DNA from: Acidobacteriota bacterium
GTDB taxonomy: Bacteria; Acidobacteriota; Terriglobia; Terriglobales; Acidobacteriaceae
Reading direction: 5' to 3'
Length of the DNA stretch: 64,000 bases
NCBI GenBank assembly: GCA_013289875.1
Contig: JABCZC010000005.1
Coordinates: forward strand, 1-64,000
Shown here: positions 43,736-53,891 of the stretch, in pieces
Layout: each line of letters begins with the position of its first letter
How positions within the stretch are numbered: the first letter of the stretch is position 1
Program-made: the position numbers and the translations under genes
Notes under the pieces: model-generated
Seen by the model: only the letters and a program-made list of their open reading frames with translations
Told to the model about the DNA's origin: nothing
Databases searched by the model: none

Positions 43736-45913
43736 ATGAAGTGGAAACTCGTGGCTGTGGCAAGCGCCTACTTACTAGGCGCGATGAACCTGGCGGGTCT
43801 CCAGAGCACAACAATCTACCTTGCAAACGCAGACACTGCGCTTAGTCTGCAAGCAGGTGCGGACGCGCCTCGCCTCTCACAGCTGCAACAGCAAAGCGGC
43901 TTCATCTGGAGCGGCGTAATGCCGGAGGCAATAATCGATCGTGTCGAGAGCGACGGACAATGGAGACTGTTGCATTGGAAGTTGGACCTTGCGGCCAGCC
44001 AGATCGAGCCTGCAAGTGTTTGCTTGGTCTATGACTCGCAGGATCCACGGCTCCGACTTTTCTGGGAGTGGCGCGTGCGAGCAGAGCACGGACCTCTCGA
44101 ACATACGGTACGGATTGAGAGCCTGAGTGGGACCGATATCTGGCTTCCCTTGCAGGACAGTCTTCAGTTTGCGTGGAGCATTCCTGGCGATGAAAAGCTC
44201 GAACAATTGTGGGTCGAGAAAGGCGCCGGTGGCCCATCCGCAGAAGGGACTCATCGTATTAAGATCACCGACGGGTACAAATGGATTGGAAGGTCGAGCA
44301 CTTATGCTCACCCGGCAGCTGGGCAGCAGCGAGAGATGATTCCTTACGTCCTGGTGGATCGTCCCGACGCCGGTGGAATCGGCTGGTACACGGGTATTGA
44401 ATTCAGCGGACGAACCCGCATCACGCTGGAGCGTGAGGGAAATCTGCTGAAGGGAGTCGCCGGCCTGAATCCTGAGCCAGGACCGTTCAAAACGCATCTT
44501 GATGCAGGCGAAAGCTTTGAGACGCCCACGATATTTCTCGGCACGTTTCGCGGAGGACCGGACGCGGCGGGAAATATTCTGCGGCGCTGGGTTCGCGATG
44601 TACTGAACAATCCGCAGACAGTTCGCGTTTCGGAATACCCTCTGGTGGTGAATAACAGCTGGGGCAGCGGAATGGCGATCAACGAATCGCAGGCGCGCAG
44701 CATGATTCGCGATTCTGTCGAACTGGGATTCGAGATGTTTCACCTGGACGCTGGATGGTTTCGTGGAGTGGGCGACTGGCAACCCGATCCAGCAAAGTTT
44801 CCAAGTGGGCTTGCGCCGATTGCTGATTATGCCCATTCCCTTGGACTGAAGTTTGGACTGTGGATGGACTGGGCACAGGCCGGCCTTGATCCTCATCCTG
44901 GTTCCCTCTATGTGCGTGACCCGAAGATACGCGATTGGTTGACGACCGATCCTCCTCCGGATTGGAAGCCGGTTGAGACATTCAAAGGGGTCACGATGGA
45001 TCTAGGCGTGCCGGTGGTTCACGATTGGGCAGCTGCGGAAGTGAGTCGCGTTGTGCGGGATTATCACCTGGATATGCTCGAGCACGACGGCTATGTAGTT
45101 GCGCAGGGTTGCGACCGCACGGATCATCCTCATGCTCCACCAGATCCGGAATCTACCCGGCATTACGAGGATTCGGGATTTCTTTGGGTCGATAGCTCTA
45201 ACGACACCGACGTCAGCTACCATGCAACGCGCTCCTACTACGATGTCTATGCCAACCTGCGCAAAGGGCATCCAGGCCTCATGCTGGAGATATGCAATGA
45301 CGGCGGCCGAATGGTTGATTTTGGAAGCGCTGCCCACGGGGATTACTTTTCGATCTCGGACGCTTACGATCCGGTGTCGAATCGAGAGGCATTCTACGAC
45401 AGCAGCTATGTGCTGCCACCGGCGATGCTGGAAACATATGTGGAGAAGTGGCCGGCGCCGCAGATGGAGAATTTTCTTTACATTTTGCGGAGCGGCATGA
45501 TGGGCTGGTTCACGCTCATGCTAGATACTACGGCGTGGACTCCAGAGCAGCACGCCGCAGCGAAGCAGGCGATCGCGCTTTATAAGTCGCGTCTGCGGCC
45601 ACTGATCAGGGAAGCGGACTTGTATCACGTTTCGCTGCGGCCGGATGGTGTTCGCTGGGATGGAATCGAATACTTCGATCCGGTCCACCACAACGGCGTG
45701 CTTTTCGCATTTCATGGCTCATCGGCTGAGGAGAGCAAGCACGCATTTGTGCTGGAAGGCCTGCTGCCATCCACGCGCTATCGACTCATGTTTCAGGACA
45801 GGAGTTCGCCAGAGCGTGTGACATATGGGAGCGAATTGATGGGAAAAGGAGTTGAAGTGGTGTTGCCCACTCCGAATTCTTCAGAATTAGTGTTCTTTGA
45901 GGCGGTGCCCTAA
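43736..45913 (+). CDS. Secreted GH36-family alpha-galactosidase-like glycoside hydrolase
   Basis: A 725-residue protein with a signal segment (LVAVASAYLLGAMNLAG). After a beta-sandwich N-terminal domain, the TIM barrel begins at NNSWGSG and continues with MFHLDAGWFRGVGDWQPDPA, then FPSGLAPIADYAHSLGLKFG, the GH36 alpha-galactosidase/alpha-N-acetylgalactosaminidase pattern. The nucleophile Asp is probably in LEHDG. It would remove terminal alpha-galactosyl residues from oligosaccharides or glycoproteins. It is the first of the carbohydrate genes on the right. Confidence 0.85.
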   Translation: MKWKLVAVASAYLLGAMNLAGLQSTTIYLANADTALSLQAGADAPRLSQLQQQSGFIWSGVMPEAIIDRVESDGQWRLLHWKLDLAASQIEPASVCLVYDSQDPRLRLFWEWRVRAEHGPLEHTVRIESLSGTDIWLPLQDSLQFAWSIPGDEKLEQLWVEKGAGGPSAEGTHRIKITDGYKWIGRSSTYAHPAAGQQREMIPYVLVDRPDAGGIGWYTGIEFSGRTRITLEREGNLLKGVAGLNPEPGPFKTHLDAGESFETPTIFLGTFRGGPDAAGNILRRWVRDVLNNPQTVRVSEYPLVVNNSWGSGMAINESQARSMIRDSVELGFEMFHLDAGWFRGVGDWQPDPAKFPSGLAPIADYAHSLGLKFGLWMDWAQAGLDPHPGSLYVRDPKIRDWLTTDPPPDWKPVETFKGVTMDLGVPVVHDWAAAEVSRVVRDYHLDMLEHDGYVVAQGCDRTDHPHAPPDPESTRHYEDSGFLWVDSSNDTDVSYHATRSYYDVYANLRKGHPGLMLEICNDGGRMVDFGSAAHGDYFSISDAYDPVSNREAFYDSSYVLPPAMLETYVEKWPAPQMENFLYILRSGMMGWFTLMLDTTAWTPEQHAAAKQAIALYKSRLRPLIREADLYHVSLRPDGVRWDGIEYFDPVHHNGVLFAFHGSSAEESKHAFVLEGLLPSTRYRLMFQDRSSPERVTYGSELMGKGVEVVLPTPNSSELVFFEAVP

Positions 45914-45918
45914 TAACC

Positions 45919-47703
45919 TCATCTGGCCTGCGCCATAGGAGTTCCTGTACCCTCCACAAGCGTCACGAACCGGTCGATACCGGTTGGAGTGAACGTCTCC
46001 TCAATCCCGCTGGGCCAGAAAATTTCGAGGCGATCAATTGCCGTTGCGGAACCGACTCCGAAGTGCAAACGCAAATCGCTGCTCGAGATATAACTCGATC
46101 CGCTGCGTACTTCCTGCACCCACTTGCGTCCGCTCGCGAATAGCGTGACGCGTGCGCCTATTCCATCGCGATTGGAGCGAGTCCCCTGCGTGACGATGCC
46201 TAACCAGTGATTGGTGTTGGGCGCCAGATTCACGAGAAGCATCGGCTTCTCGTCGATGTTGTTCACGACTGCTGAGATGCGCCCCTCGTTCCAGAAATCG
46301 GCAATGGCCAGGCCTCTGCCGGATGCGGGCTGTGTCAAGCCTGGTCCTGAGTCTTTGCTGATGTCTTTGAATTTGCCGTTTCCGAGATTCAGGTAGAGGA
46401 GCCGCGGCTCCCGGTAAGACGCTCCCAGATGTGCCGCATCGACCTGGGGATAAACATGCCCATTTGCGATGAGGATGCTGGGCCACCCATCGTTATTCAG
46501 GTCAAAGAACGTGGTGCCCCATCCCAGGTATTGCGTATTGAGTCCCAGGCCAGCATCGAAGATGGTGGAGGTAAAGGTTCCGTCTTTGTTGTTGCGGTAG
46601 AGAGAAGAGATATCGTCTGAAAAATTGGTCTTGAATATGTCAGGCCATCCATCGCCATCGTAATCGCCTACCGTCGATCCCATGCCCGCCTGTTCGCGGC
46701 CGTCTTCGTCGTAGGCTACGCTGGCGTCAGGAGCTACATCCGTGAAGGTTCCATTTTTATTATTGCGATAGAGAATGCTTGGCGTGCCATCGCAGGCGAT
46801 GTAGATATCCGGCCATCCGTCGCGATTGTAATCGAGCGTTGAGACGCCCAGACAATAATGCCCGTTTGTCTTAGTAATGCCACTTAGCTGACTTACATCT
46901 TCAAACTTTCCCTCGCCCAGGTTGTGATACAGGATGTTAGTCGTGTAGGGTAGTCCGCGAGGCCCGCACATAACAGGAGTGCCTTTCCAGATGCACGTGA
47001 GGCCTTCACCCGGCTTCGGCAAAGTCGCCAAATCAAGCTGGACATAATTCGCAACCACAAGATCGAGCTTGCCATCGCGATCATAGTCCACGAAGGCGCA
47101 GCCGGTTCCCCAGGCGCGACCATTGCCGGCTACGCCTGCGGGACCTGCTACCTCCTTGAACGTTCCGTTGCGCTCGTTATGATAGAGCCGATTCTTGCCG
47201 TAGTAGGTGATATAGACATCGTCATAGCCATCGTTGTCGTAATCACCCACGCAAGCCCCCTGCGCCCAGCCCGTAGCAGTCAGGCCCGCTGCCGAGGTAA
47301 CGTCGGTAAAAGTCCCGTCATGATTGTTGCGATATAGATGGTTGGTAGGACGCGGGTCTACAGAGGGTTCACCATCGAGCGTCGTCCCATTCAAGAGAAG
47401 GATATCCGGCCATCCATCATGATCGTAGTCGATAATCGCTACGCCGCTGCCGGTGGTTTCAATGATGTACTTTTTGATCGTTGGTTCGCCGTTGACGTTC
47501 AGCATATTCAACCCGGCCTCCGGCGCTACGTTTACGAACCAGGCGGGTCCCAAATAATTCCTACTCGTGGGATAAGGATGAACCGGCAGTCTTTCCTGAT
47601 GATCTCCACGTATTTGCGCGGTGCAAATCGTCGCAAGAGCGACGAAGCATGCGGTACAGGCCGAGGTGAGTAGCCTTGCAGGGGAGCGGGTTCCAACAGT
47701 CAT
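45919..47703 (-). CDS. CRTAC1-family protein with FG-GAP/VCBS repeats and ASPIC/UnbV domain
   Basis: A 594-residue exported protein with a signal region (LLTSACTACFVALATICTAQ). At least six calcium-type repeats of the D-x-D-x-D-G-(W/Y)-x-D form are visible (DYDHDGWPDILL, DYDNDGYDDVYI, DYDRDGKLDLVV, DYNRDGWPDIYI, DYDGDGWPDIFK, DLNNDGWPSILI), indicating a beta-propeller. The C-terminal domain, from NHWLGIVTQGTRSNRDGIGA to RLEIFWPSG, is the ASPIC/UnbV domain. Such proteins are numerous in Acidobacteria and have no established function. It lies 5 bp from the convergent GH36 stop. Confidence 0.88.
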   Translation of the reverse strand: MTVGTRSPARLLTSACTACFVALATICTAQIRGDHQERLPVHPYPTSRNYLGPAWFVNVAPEAGLNMLNVNGEPTIKKYIIETTGSGVAIIDYDHDGWPDILLLNGTTLDGEPSVDPRPTNHLYRNNHDGTFTDVTSAAGLTATGWAQGACVGDYDNDGYDDVYITYYGKNRLYHNERNGTFKEVAGPAGVAGNGRAWGTGCAFVDYDRDGKLDLVVANYVQLDLATLPKPGEGLTCIWKGTPVMCGPRGLPYTTNILYHNLGEGKFEDVSQLSGITKTNGHYCLGVSTLDYNRDGWPDIYIACDGTPSILYRNNKNGTFTDVAPDASVAYDEDGREQAGMGSTVGDYDGDGWPDIFKTNFSDDISSLYRNNKDGTFTSTIFDAGLGLNTQYLGWGTTFFDLNNDGWPSILIANGHVYPQVDAAHLGASYREPRLLYLNLGNGKFKDISKDSGPGLTQPASGRGLAIADFWNEGRISAVVNNIDEKPMLLVNLAPNTNHWLGIVTQGTRSNRDGIGARVTLFASGRKWVQEVRSGSSYISSSDLRLHFGVGSATAIDRLEIFWPSGIEETFTPTGIDRFVTLVEGTGTPMAQAR

Positions 47704-47735
47704 GATTCCCTGTCTCGCAGTATGCTAGATGCGTC

Positions 47736-48761
47736 ATGCGTATCTTAACGCTTTTTATTTTCCTGTTTATCGCATCCTCGATTGGATGGAATCAGACCGG
47801 CACAGCAGAAACTCCTCAGCAATCTCTCACGCGCGGGCACGAATTGCTTCAGCAGGGAAAAGTGGCAGAGGCAATGTCGCTCCTGCAGCAGTTGGCAACT
47901 GTCCAGCTTCCGGTGAAAGGTCTGCAACACGAGCTGGGAGTTGCATATTACCGCACCGGCAAACTTGTCGAAGCGCAGCAGGCCTTTGCCGCAGCGATCC
48001 AGGAGGACCCGTCCGATGCCGAGTCGGTGCAGATGGAAGGGCTGACGCTGTACCGACTGGGCCAGCCCGCAAAGGCCATCCCTTATCTTGAACGGGTTCG
48101 CCAGTGGATGCCGAATGCGAACGCCGATTCAAACTATGTTCTCGGGCTTTGCTACATGAATTCACAGCGTTATGACGATGCGCGGGTGTCCTTTGCGAAA
48201 GAATTTGCCGTCGATCCGGCCTCGGCGTCTGCTTATCTATTGCTGGCTACGATGATGATGCGCGCTAATCTTCCTGAGCTGGCGGCCGATCAGGCGCGCC
48301 AGGCACTCGCGCTCGCTCCAAATCTCCCGCTGGCGCACTTCATGCTTGGCGAGGTCTATCTCTTGAAGTCGGATGTGGAGCACGCAACAGCAGAGTTTGA
48401 GCAGGAGCGTCGCATCAACCCGGGTTACGCCCCCATCTATGACCGCCTGGGAGATGTTTATACCCGTACCGGAAAACTGCAGGAGGCACAGGAAGCCCTT
48501 ACCAAGGCGATTTCGCTCGACACCTCCAGTACGGGTCCATTCATTCAAATGGGTAAGGTGCTGTTGCATCGGAATGATCCGGTGACGGCCATGATGTACC
48601 TAAAACACGCTGAAAAGATGGACCCCGGAAATTTTATTACGCATACGCTGCTGGCGCAGGCGTACCGCAAAGTCGGGCAGGAGGATGACTCGAAACGCGA
48701 AACCGACCTCGCGTCAAAGATTCACGCTGACAGCCAGCTTAAGCTGCAACCCTCTGATTGA
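47736..48761 (+). CDS. Secreted or periplasmic tetratricopeptide-repeat protein
   Basis: A 341-residue protein with a short signal peptide (LTLFIFLFIASSIGWN). About eight TPR units of 34 residues fill the rest, with typical pairs such as ELGVAYYRTGKLVEAQQAF, YVLGLCYMNSQRYDDARVSF and DRLGDVYTRTGKLQEAQEAL. A scaffold role is expected; partners are unknown. It is divergent from the CRTAC1 gene across only 32 bp, so the two may be co-regulated. Confidence 0.87.
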   Translation: MRILTLFIFLFIASSIGWNQTGTAETPQQSLTRGHELLQQGKVAEAMSLLQQLATVQLPVKGLQHELGVAYYRTGKLVEAQQAFAAAIQEDPSDAESVQMEGLTLYRLGQPAKAIPYLERVRQWMPNANADSNYVLGLCYMNSQRYDDARVSFAKEFAVDPASASAYLLLATMMMRANLPELAADQARQALALAPNLPLAHFMLGEVYLLKSDVEHATAEFEQERRINPGYAPIYDRLGDVYTRTGKLQEAQEALTKAISLDTSSTGPFIQMGKVLLHRNDPVTAMMYLKHAEKMDPGNFITHTLLAQAYRKVGQEDDSKRETDLASKIHADSQLKLQPSD

Positions 48762-48781
48762 CGTCTAAATTCTGACCTCGC

Positions 48782-50023
48782 TCAATGAACGCGGATCGTC
48801 ACCAGGTGAGTCTGCAGCGGAACGCCACCGCCAATGGTCGTCTCGAGCAAAGCTTCGAAAGGTCGAATCTCTCCCCTTGGCCCGGTAATCTGCTTGAGCA
48901 GATCCGCCGCGCTTTCAGGCCGGCATACATAATCCACGGCGGCTTGTGTCCCGAAGGTCGTCAATCCACTGAAGATGAGCATCCGCTTGCCCGGCTGTAC
49001 TCCCGGAAGGATTGCAATTACCGCGTAATCTTTGGTCAGCGGGTGCTGCTCGGGCCGGGAATAGAGCGCAGGTTCGCCAGGTTTCGGATGATGATTGATG
49101 AACCCGGCGAAGTCGGGGCCAGAGATCAACGTGAAATCCGTTGTGGACTTAAATACACGCAAGGACGGATTTTCTGCGGTGGAGCCAATGAAGATCAGGT
49201 TCTTGGCCTTCGCTTCGTCCCAGGTCATCAGCAAACTTCGCTTCAGGATGAAATGCGCCTTGTGAGCGTCGAACAGGGTGGTCAGCGCATAAACCGACGC
49301 GAGCTCTCCAATACCCGTATAGGTTTCCACATAGTTGTCGGTCCCTAATGCGCTTTGCGGTTCCCCAGGGTGGGCATAGCGTAAGCCGTTCGTGGAATCT
49401 CCGATGAACACTGCGTTGCTATAAATCACGAGGGGCGGATCGTCCGTGAAAAATGGACTCCAGAACTTGTCCACTGCCGATTGCGACGTAAGAGCTCTCG
49501 TCCAGGGATGCCAGAGAAAAAGCGCACAGGCTACAGAAATCGGGAGAAGCAGGAACAGCGCAATCCATTTCCACGGAGTGGAACGTGGCCTGGATTCCGG
49601 GGCTGCAAGGATGGGGGCAGGAGCTGGATTGAGTTCCACTGACGCCGCTTGAACTTGCTCCAACCTCGGGTGAAACACGGGAAGATAATGCCCTTTCGGG
49701 ATGTCCACCACAAACTCTTCGCTAACTCCCTCCTCAGTGAAATAAGCCGCGAGCTTTTGCCGTAGCAAACGGGCATGAGTACGAACGATGCTGTCCTCGC
49801 TGGAGTTGTAACCGGGATGACGATGGAAGATGCGGATGCCGATCTGCTGCTCGGTTGCATCTTCAGGCGCTTCGCGGATCGCGCAATCGGCGACGTAATA
49901 GAGGAAATCGCACAGGCGGGCAGAGTGCTTCAGGTGCTGGCTCGCGGCAATGCGCTCGATCAAGGCCCATCGCGCGTCTCCCAGCACCTTGGTACTGATT
50001 TCGGGAGCTAAATGAGGGGCCAT
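48782..50023 (-). CDS. Membrane-anchored winged-helix transcriptional regulator (CadC/ToxR-like architecture)
   Basis: About 413 residues in three parts. An N-terminal domain (~1-125) ends with SIVRTHARLLRQKLAAYF and VVDIPKGHYLPVF, which fit the recognition helix and wing of OmpR-type DNA-binding domains. One membrane helix (WIALFLLLPISVACALFLW, about 150-170) follows. The outer ~240-residue domain resembles a periplasmic sensor. The ATG at 50023 is chosen; a TTG at 50038 is possible. It is divergent from the TonB-dependent receptor with an inverted repeat between them, so it probably controls that receptor. Confidence 0.7.
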   Translation of the reverse strand: MAPHLAPEISTKVLGDARWALIERIAASQHLKHSARLCDFLYYVADCAIREAPEDATEQQIGIRIFHRHPGYNSSEDSIVRTHARLLRQKLAAYFTEEGVSEEFVVDIPKGHYLPVFHPRLEQVQAASVELNPAPAPILAAPESRPRSTPWKWIALFLLLPISVACALFLWHPWTRALTSQSAVDKFWSPFFTDDPPLVIYSNAVFIGDSTNGLRYAHPGEPQSALGTDNYVETYTGIGELASVYALTTLFDAHKAHFILKRSLLMTWDEAKAKNLIFIGSTAENPSLRVFKSTTDFTLISGPDFAGFINHHPKPGEPALYSRPEQHPLTKDYAVIAILPGVQPGKRMLIFSGLTTFGTQAAVDYVCRPESAADLLKQITGPRGEIRPFEALLETTIGGGVPLQTHLVTIRVH

Positions 50024-50054
50024 TATTCGCTGCAACAAAGTATTTCACACGACA

Positions 50055-50079
50055 TTTTACGGGTCAAATCACCGTAAAA
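50055..50079. promoter_or_regulatory. Candidate operator: 25-bp inverted repeat between regulator and TonB-dependent receptor
   Basis: Arms TTTTACGG and CCGTAAAA are perfectly complementary over 8 bp and separated by 9 bp (GTCAAATCA). The site lies 32 bp upstream of the regulator ATG and about 185 bp upstream of the receptor ATG. Its position in the divergent promoter region suggests a binding site for the adjacent winged-helix regulator, or an RNA hairpin in the leader. Confidence 0.5.
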
Positions 50080-50264
50080 AACGTTGTCAGCTATCTATAC
50101 GAACGAGGATGCTTCTGATCGATGAGCAAGCTAGGCACGCGGCTTTGCTCAAACCCCAATCGGACGCATTCGGCACTATTAGACAACGCCCAAGCGATTC
50201 GATTGTCACGATAAGCGCTGTTCAGATCAGTTTCACTTTTCTAGGAGCTCAGGAGGCGTCCCCA

Positions 50265-53200
50265 ATGACCGCACTGCACTTCGAAAAAGATACGTCGAAT
50301 AAGAGCACAAGCTTCAACCCCTTTTTACTGCTATTGGTCACTCTCCTCGTGGGGTTCGTCACTATCAATGTCCCGGCGGGTGCCCAGGCCGTCTATGGAT
50401 CGATTTTTGGGACAGTCACTGACAATACGGGCGCCGTTATTCCCAATGCCACGATTACCGTGACAGACATTTCCAAGGGAACGTCTGTCACAACCCAGAC
50501 CAATGCCAGCGGCGAATATCGAGTGCAACACCTTATCGTGGACACATATCGTGTGGATGCTCAGGCACCGGGATTCAGCAAGAGCTCGGCAGACAACGTG
50601 CTGGTCTATGTCGACACCGCCCCGAAAGTCGACCTCAAGCTTACAGTTGGTGAGGTTTCAAACACCGTCAACGTCACCGCGGCTGCTCCGCTGCTGGAAA
50701 CCGATCGCGCCGAGGTAAGCACGATTCTGAATGCGCGTGCGGTGGAGGACCTGCCCAACTTCAACCGCAACTTCACCGCTTTTGAGCTCTTGACGCCAGG
50801 CACGACATACATTGGCTGGGGACCTGGAGAAGGCAGCGGTAACCCGCAGCGCAGCGAATCGATCGAGGTCAACGGACAGCTGCCGTTCGCCACCGGCTAT
50901 GAGCTGGACGGCACGGATAATCAGGACCCTCTCAACGGTGTCGCCGTCATCAATCCCAACCTCGATGCAGTTTCTGAAATGAAGGTGACTTCGCAGAACT
51001 ATGACGCCGAGTTTGGCAAAGCTGTCGCTGGCCTGGTCACAGCGCAAACCAAATCCGGCAGCAACTCCTTCCACGGCTCGGCGTTTGAGTATCGCCGTTC
51101 GGATGCGCAGCAGGCGCGCGATCCTTTCGCTAATGCGTTCCCCAACTCGCTGACTGGAAAATATCTGGCCCCGACACTTCACAACCAGTTCGGAGGGTCC
51201 GTTGGCGGACCCATCGTGAAAAACAGGGTATTTTTCTTTACTGACTACCAGGGGCTTCGCGAGAAGACGGGTACTTCAACCTTGACGACCGTGCCCACCG
51301 CACTGGCACTGAGCAGCTGCACATCCGGCGGACCATGTAACCTCAGCGATTACCTGTCGATAGGCCAGATTTATCAGCCAAATTCTCTTAACGACACTTC
51401 CAATGCCGGGCGCGTGCCTTTTCCAGGAAACATTATTCCGGCAGCCGATGTTTCGCCGCAGGCAGCAGCCTTCTTCAAGCTGCTCCCGGCGCCAAACGTG
51501 CCAGGAAACAGTCTCACGAATAACTACTCCGCTTCCGGTTCCGGCATCTTCAACACAGATCAGTGGGATGTACGCGGGGACAGCACCTTCGGAGAAAAGC
51601 TCCACATCTTCGGTCGTTACACTTACTTCGGCGGCAACCTCTCCGGAAATCCCTACTTTGGAGCCGCCGGGGGACTGGGCTTTGGCTCCGGCGGGTTTGC
51701 AGGGACGGATTCATTCCGATATCAAAGCATCGCCGGGGGTGGCGACTATGTCTTTTCGCCGAAATGGACCACGGATTTCCGCTTCGGCTACTACCGGATT
51801 CGAAACGATACCGAGGGACCCGACTTCGACCAGCCTTTGTGCAATACGCTGCTCGGTATTCCGAACTGCAACGGTACCCCTCTGGCGCTCTACGGGGGTT
51901 TACCGCAGATCAACATCTCCATTCCGAGCAACGGAGCCAACGGCGGCCAGAACATAGAATACGGGACATCTGCGAACCCCAATATACAGAAAGAGGCCCA
52001 GTACCAGTTCGTGAACAACTGGTCTCACCAGATCGGAAATCACAACATTAGGTTTGGCGCCGATTACCGCTACGGAAAGCTATATACAGTTTCCATTGCC
52101 AGCAACGCGCTTCGCTCGGGCACTTTCTTTTTCTCCGCCCCACTTACGTCGGGGGTCAGCGCCACGGGTGTAGCCTCTCCCGGCGTTGGTTTTGCCACCT
52201 TCCTGCTAGGCGATACCACTACCTTCTGGCGCACGCAGACTGCGAATATCAATGCCCAGACCCGGCAGAATCGCTTCTTCACCTACGGGCAGGATCAATG
52301 GCGCGTAACGCCGAAGCTCACCCTCAATTACGGTCTTCGCTGGGAGCTCTACACCCCAGAGTCGCTAACGGCTAAGGGTGCGGGAGGATTGCTCAACCTC
52401 GATACCGGCATTCTTCATATCGCAGGCTACGGGTCAAACGGACTGAACCTGAACGTGAAGAATAATTTCGCCGAATTTGCTCCGCGCATTGGCATCGCCT
52501 ATCAGGCGTTTCCCAAGACGGTGTTTCGTGGCGGCTATGGCATTGTCTACGGTCAGGGCTGGGCTGGTGACACCTTCGGCGACGTGCTAGCGTCCTCGTT
52601 TCCAACACAGATCCAGCAAAGTGTGAACCCGCTATCCAGCTACGGTTACGTTTTCAACATGGCGCAAGGACCTCCGGGCTACACCTTTCCCCCGATTCCA
52701 GCGGACGGCAATTATCCGCTGCCGGATGGTATTTATCAGATTGCGCGTCCGTTCAAGGTACGGCTCCCAAGCGTAGCGGGCTGGAATGTGATGGTCCAGC
52801 AGGAACTGACTCCGACAATGTCGTTTCAAGTGGGCTATATTGGCAGCCATTCGTATCACAATATGTTTGAGTCCTCGCCGTCGTTCAACGCGAATGAACA
52901 GACACTTGCCGGGTTCAACCAGATCAATCCGACAACGGGCATGCCCTATACGGTTCCCGAACGTCAGCCCTACTACGACGGCACGGCGCAAAGCCAGCTT
53001 GGCGTGCAGTACGGCGTGCCGCACGGATGGACGCAGCGAGTCGACTACATGGCCAACCTGGCGGACAACAGCTACGACGCGCTTCAGATTGTTCTGAACA
53101 AGCGCTTCAGTTCAGGGCTGCAGTTCCTTACCCACTACACCTGGTCGCACGCGTTAGGTCATGAGTCCTACGAGTACCTGATCAACACGAAAATCGGCCG

Positions 53201-53876
53201 CGGCAATGGATACTACAACCGCCGCAACCAATATGTCTTCGCCGGGAATTACGACCTGCCGTTTGGAAGGGACAAAAAGTTCGGCTCGGGAGCTTCCGGA
53301 TGGGTAAACGAGATCATCGGCGGATTCCAGCTGAATGGATCTCTTTCGTGGGACAGCGGCATACCCTTCAACACCTCCTACGCTGACTGCGCGCTTGATA
53401 ACGACGTGGGGGCGAATGACAATGCCTGTTTCCTGAACAAAGTGCCAGGTAAGAGTTTTGGCATTCACAAGGGCTCCTTCCATCCTGATGGACTGTATGT
53501 TCCATACGTCAAGCCGTCCCCGTACATTCTGCAGTCCCCGGGGCAACCCAACAATAGCTTCAACGCTTACGCCCGGCCCGCGTTAGCAACATGGGGCGAC
53601 ATTGGCCGTGATGCTCTCTGGGGACCTGGCCTGGTCAATGTAGATGCCTCACTTGCGAAGAACTTCACCTTGCATGAGAATTTGCGCCTGCAGTTGGTCG
53701 TGCAAGCCTTCAATCTCTTCAATCATGTGAATCTCGCGAATCCGGATAACTGCCTCGACTGCCAGGATCTGAATAGCGCGGGTGTCCAGAACGCCGGCAC
53801 GATTCAAGGCACTTATTCCGAGCAAGATGGAACTTCGATGCGCCGGCTGCAATTCGCTGCACGTTTCCAGTTCTGA
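50265..53876 (+). CDS. TonB-dependent receptor, Oar-like with N-terminal carboxypeptidase-regulatory domain
   Basis: About 1203 residues, outer membrane. A signal peptide (FLLLLVTLLVGFVTINVPAGA) precedes GSIFGTVTDNTGAVIPNATI, the CarboxypepD_reg-like domain. The plug has VNGQLPFATGYELDGTDNQD and AEFGKAVAGLVTAQTKSG. The rest is a 22-strand-type barrel with repeated FRGGYG, ALGHESY and FNLFNHVN blocks, ending in the aromatic QFAARFQF. This is the predominant acidobacterial receptor class for uptake of oligosaccharides or other large substrates. The start at 50265 is supported by AGGAGG 8 bp upstream; the frame is open to 50109. Confidence 0.92.
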   Translation: MTALHFEKDTSNKSTSFNPFLLLLVTLLVGFVTINVPAGAQAVYGSIFGTVTDNTGAVIPNATITVTDISKGTSVTTQTNASGEYRVQHLIVDTYRVDAQAPGFSKSSADNVLVYVDTAPKVDLKLTVGEVSNTVNVTAAAPLLETDRAEVSTILNARAVEDLPNFNRNFTAFELLTPGTTYIGWGPGEGSGNPQRSESIEVNGQLPFATGYELDGTDNQDPLNGVAVINPNLDAVSEMKVTSQNYDAEFGKAVAGLVTAQTKSGSNSFHGSAFEYRRSDAQQARDPFANAFPNSLTGKYLAPTLHNQFGGSVGGPIVKNRVFFFTDYQGLREKTGTSTLTTVPTALALSSCTSGGPCNLSDYLSIGQIYQPNSLNDTSNAGRVPFPGNIIPAADVSPQAAAFFKLLPAPNVPGNSLTNNYSASGSGIFNTDQWDVRGDSTFGEKLHIFGRYTYFGGNLSGNPYFGAAGGLGFGSGGFAGTDSFRYQSIAGGGDYVFSPKWTTDFRFGYYRIRNDTEGPDFDQPLCNTLLGIPNCNGTPLALYGGLPQINISIPSNGANGGQNIEYGTSANPNIQKEAQYQFVNNWSHQIGNHNIRFGADYRYGKLYTVSIASNALRSGTFFFSAPLTSGVSATGVASPGVGFATFLLGDTTTFWRTQTANINAQTRQNRFFTYGQDQWRVTPKLTLNYGLRWELYTPESLTAKGAGGLLNLDTGILHIAGYGSNGLNLNVKNNFAEFAPRIGIAYQAFPKTVFRGGYGIVYGQGWAGDTFGDVLASSFPTQIQQSVNPLSSYGYVFNMAQGPPGYTFPPIPADGNYPLPDGIYQIARPFKVRLPSVAGWNVMVQQELTPTMSFQVGYIGSHSYHNMFESSPSFNANEQTLAGFNQINPTTGMPYTVPERQPYYDGTAQSQLGVQYGVPHGWTQRVDYMANLADNSYDALQIVLNKRFSSGLQFLTHYTWSHALGHESYEYLINTKIGRGNGYYNRRNQYVFAGNYDLPFGRDKKFGSGASGWVNEIIGGFQLNGSLSWDSGIPFNTSYADCALDNDVGANDNACFLNKVPGKSFGIHKGSFHPDGLYVPYVKPSPYILQSPGQPNNSFNAYARPALATWGDIGRDALWGPGLVNVDASLAKNFTLHENLRLQLVVQAFNLFNHVNLANPDNCLDCQDLNSAGVQNAGTIQGTYSEQDGTSMRRLQFAARFQF

Positions 53877-53891
53877 CCTGCGATCAGAAAA

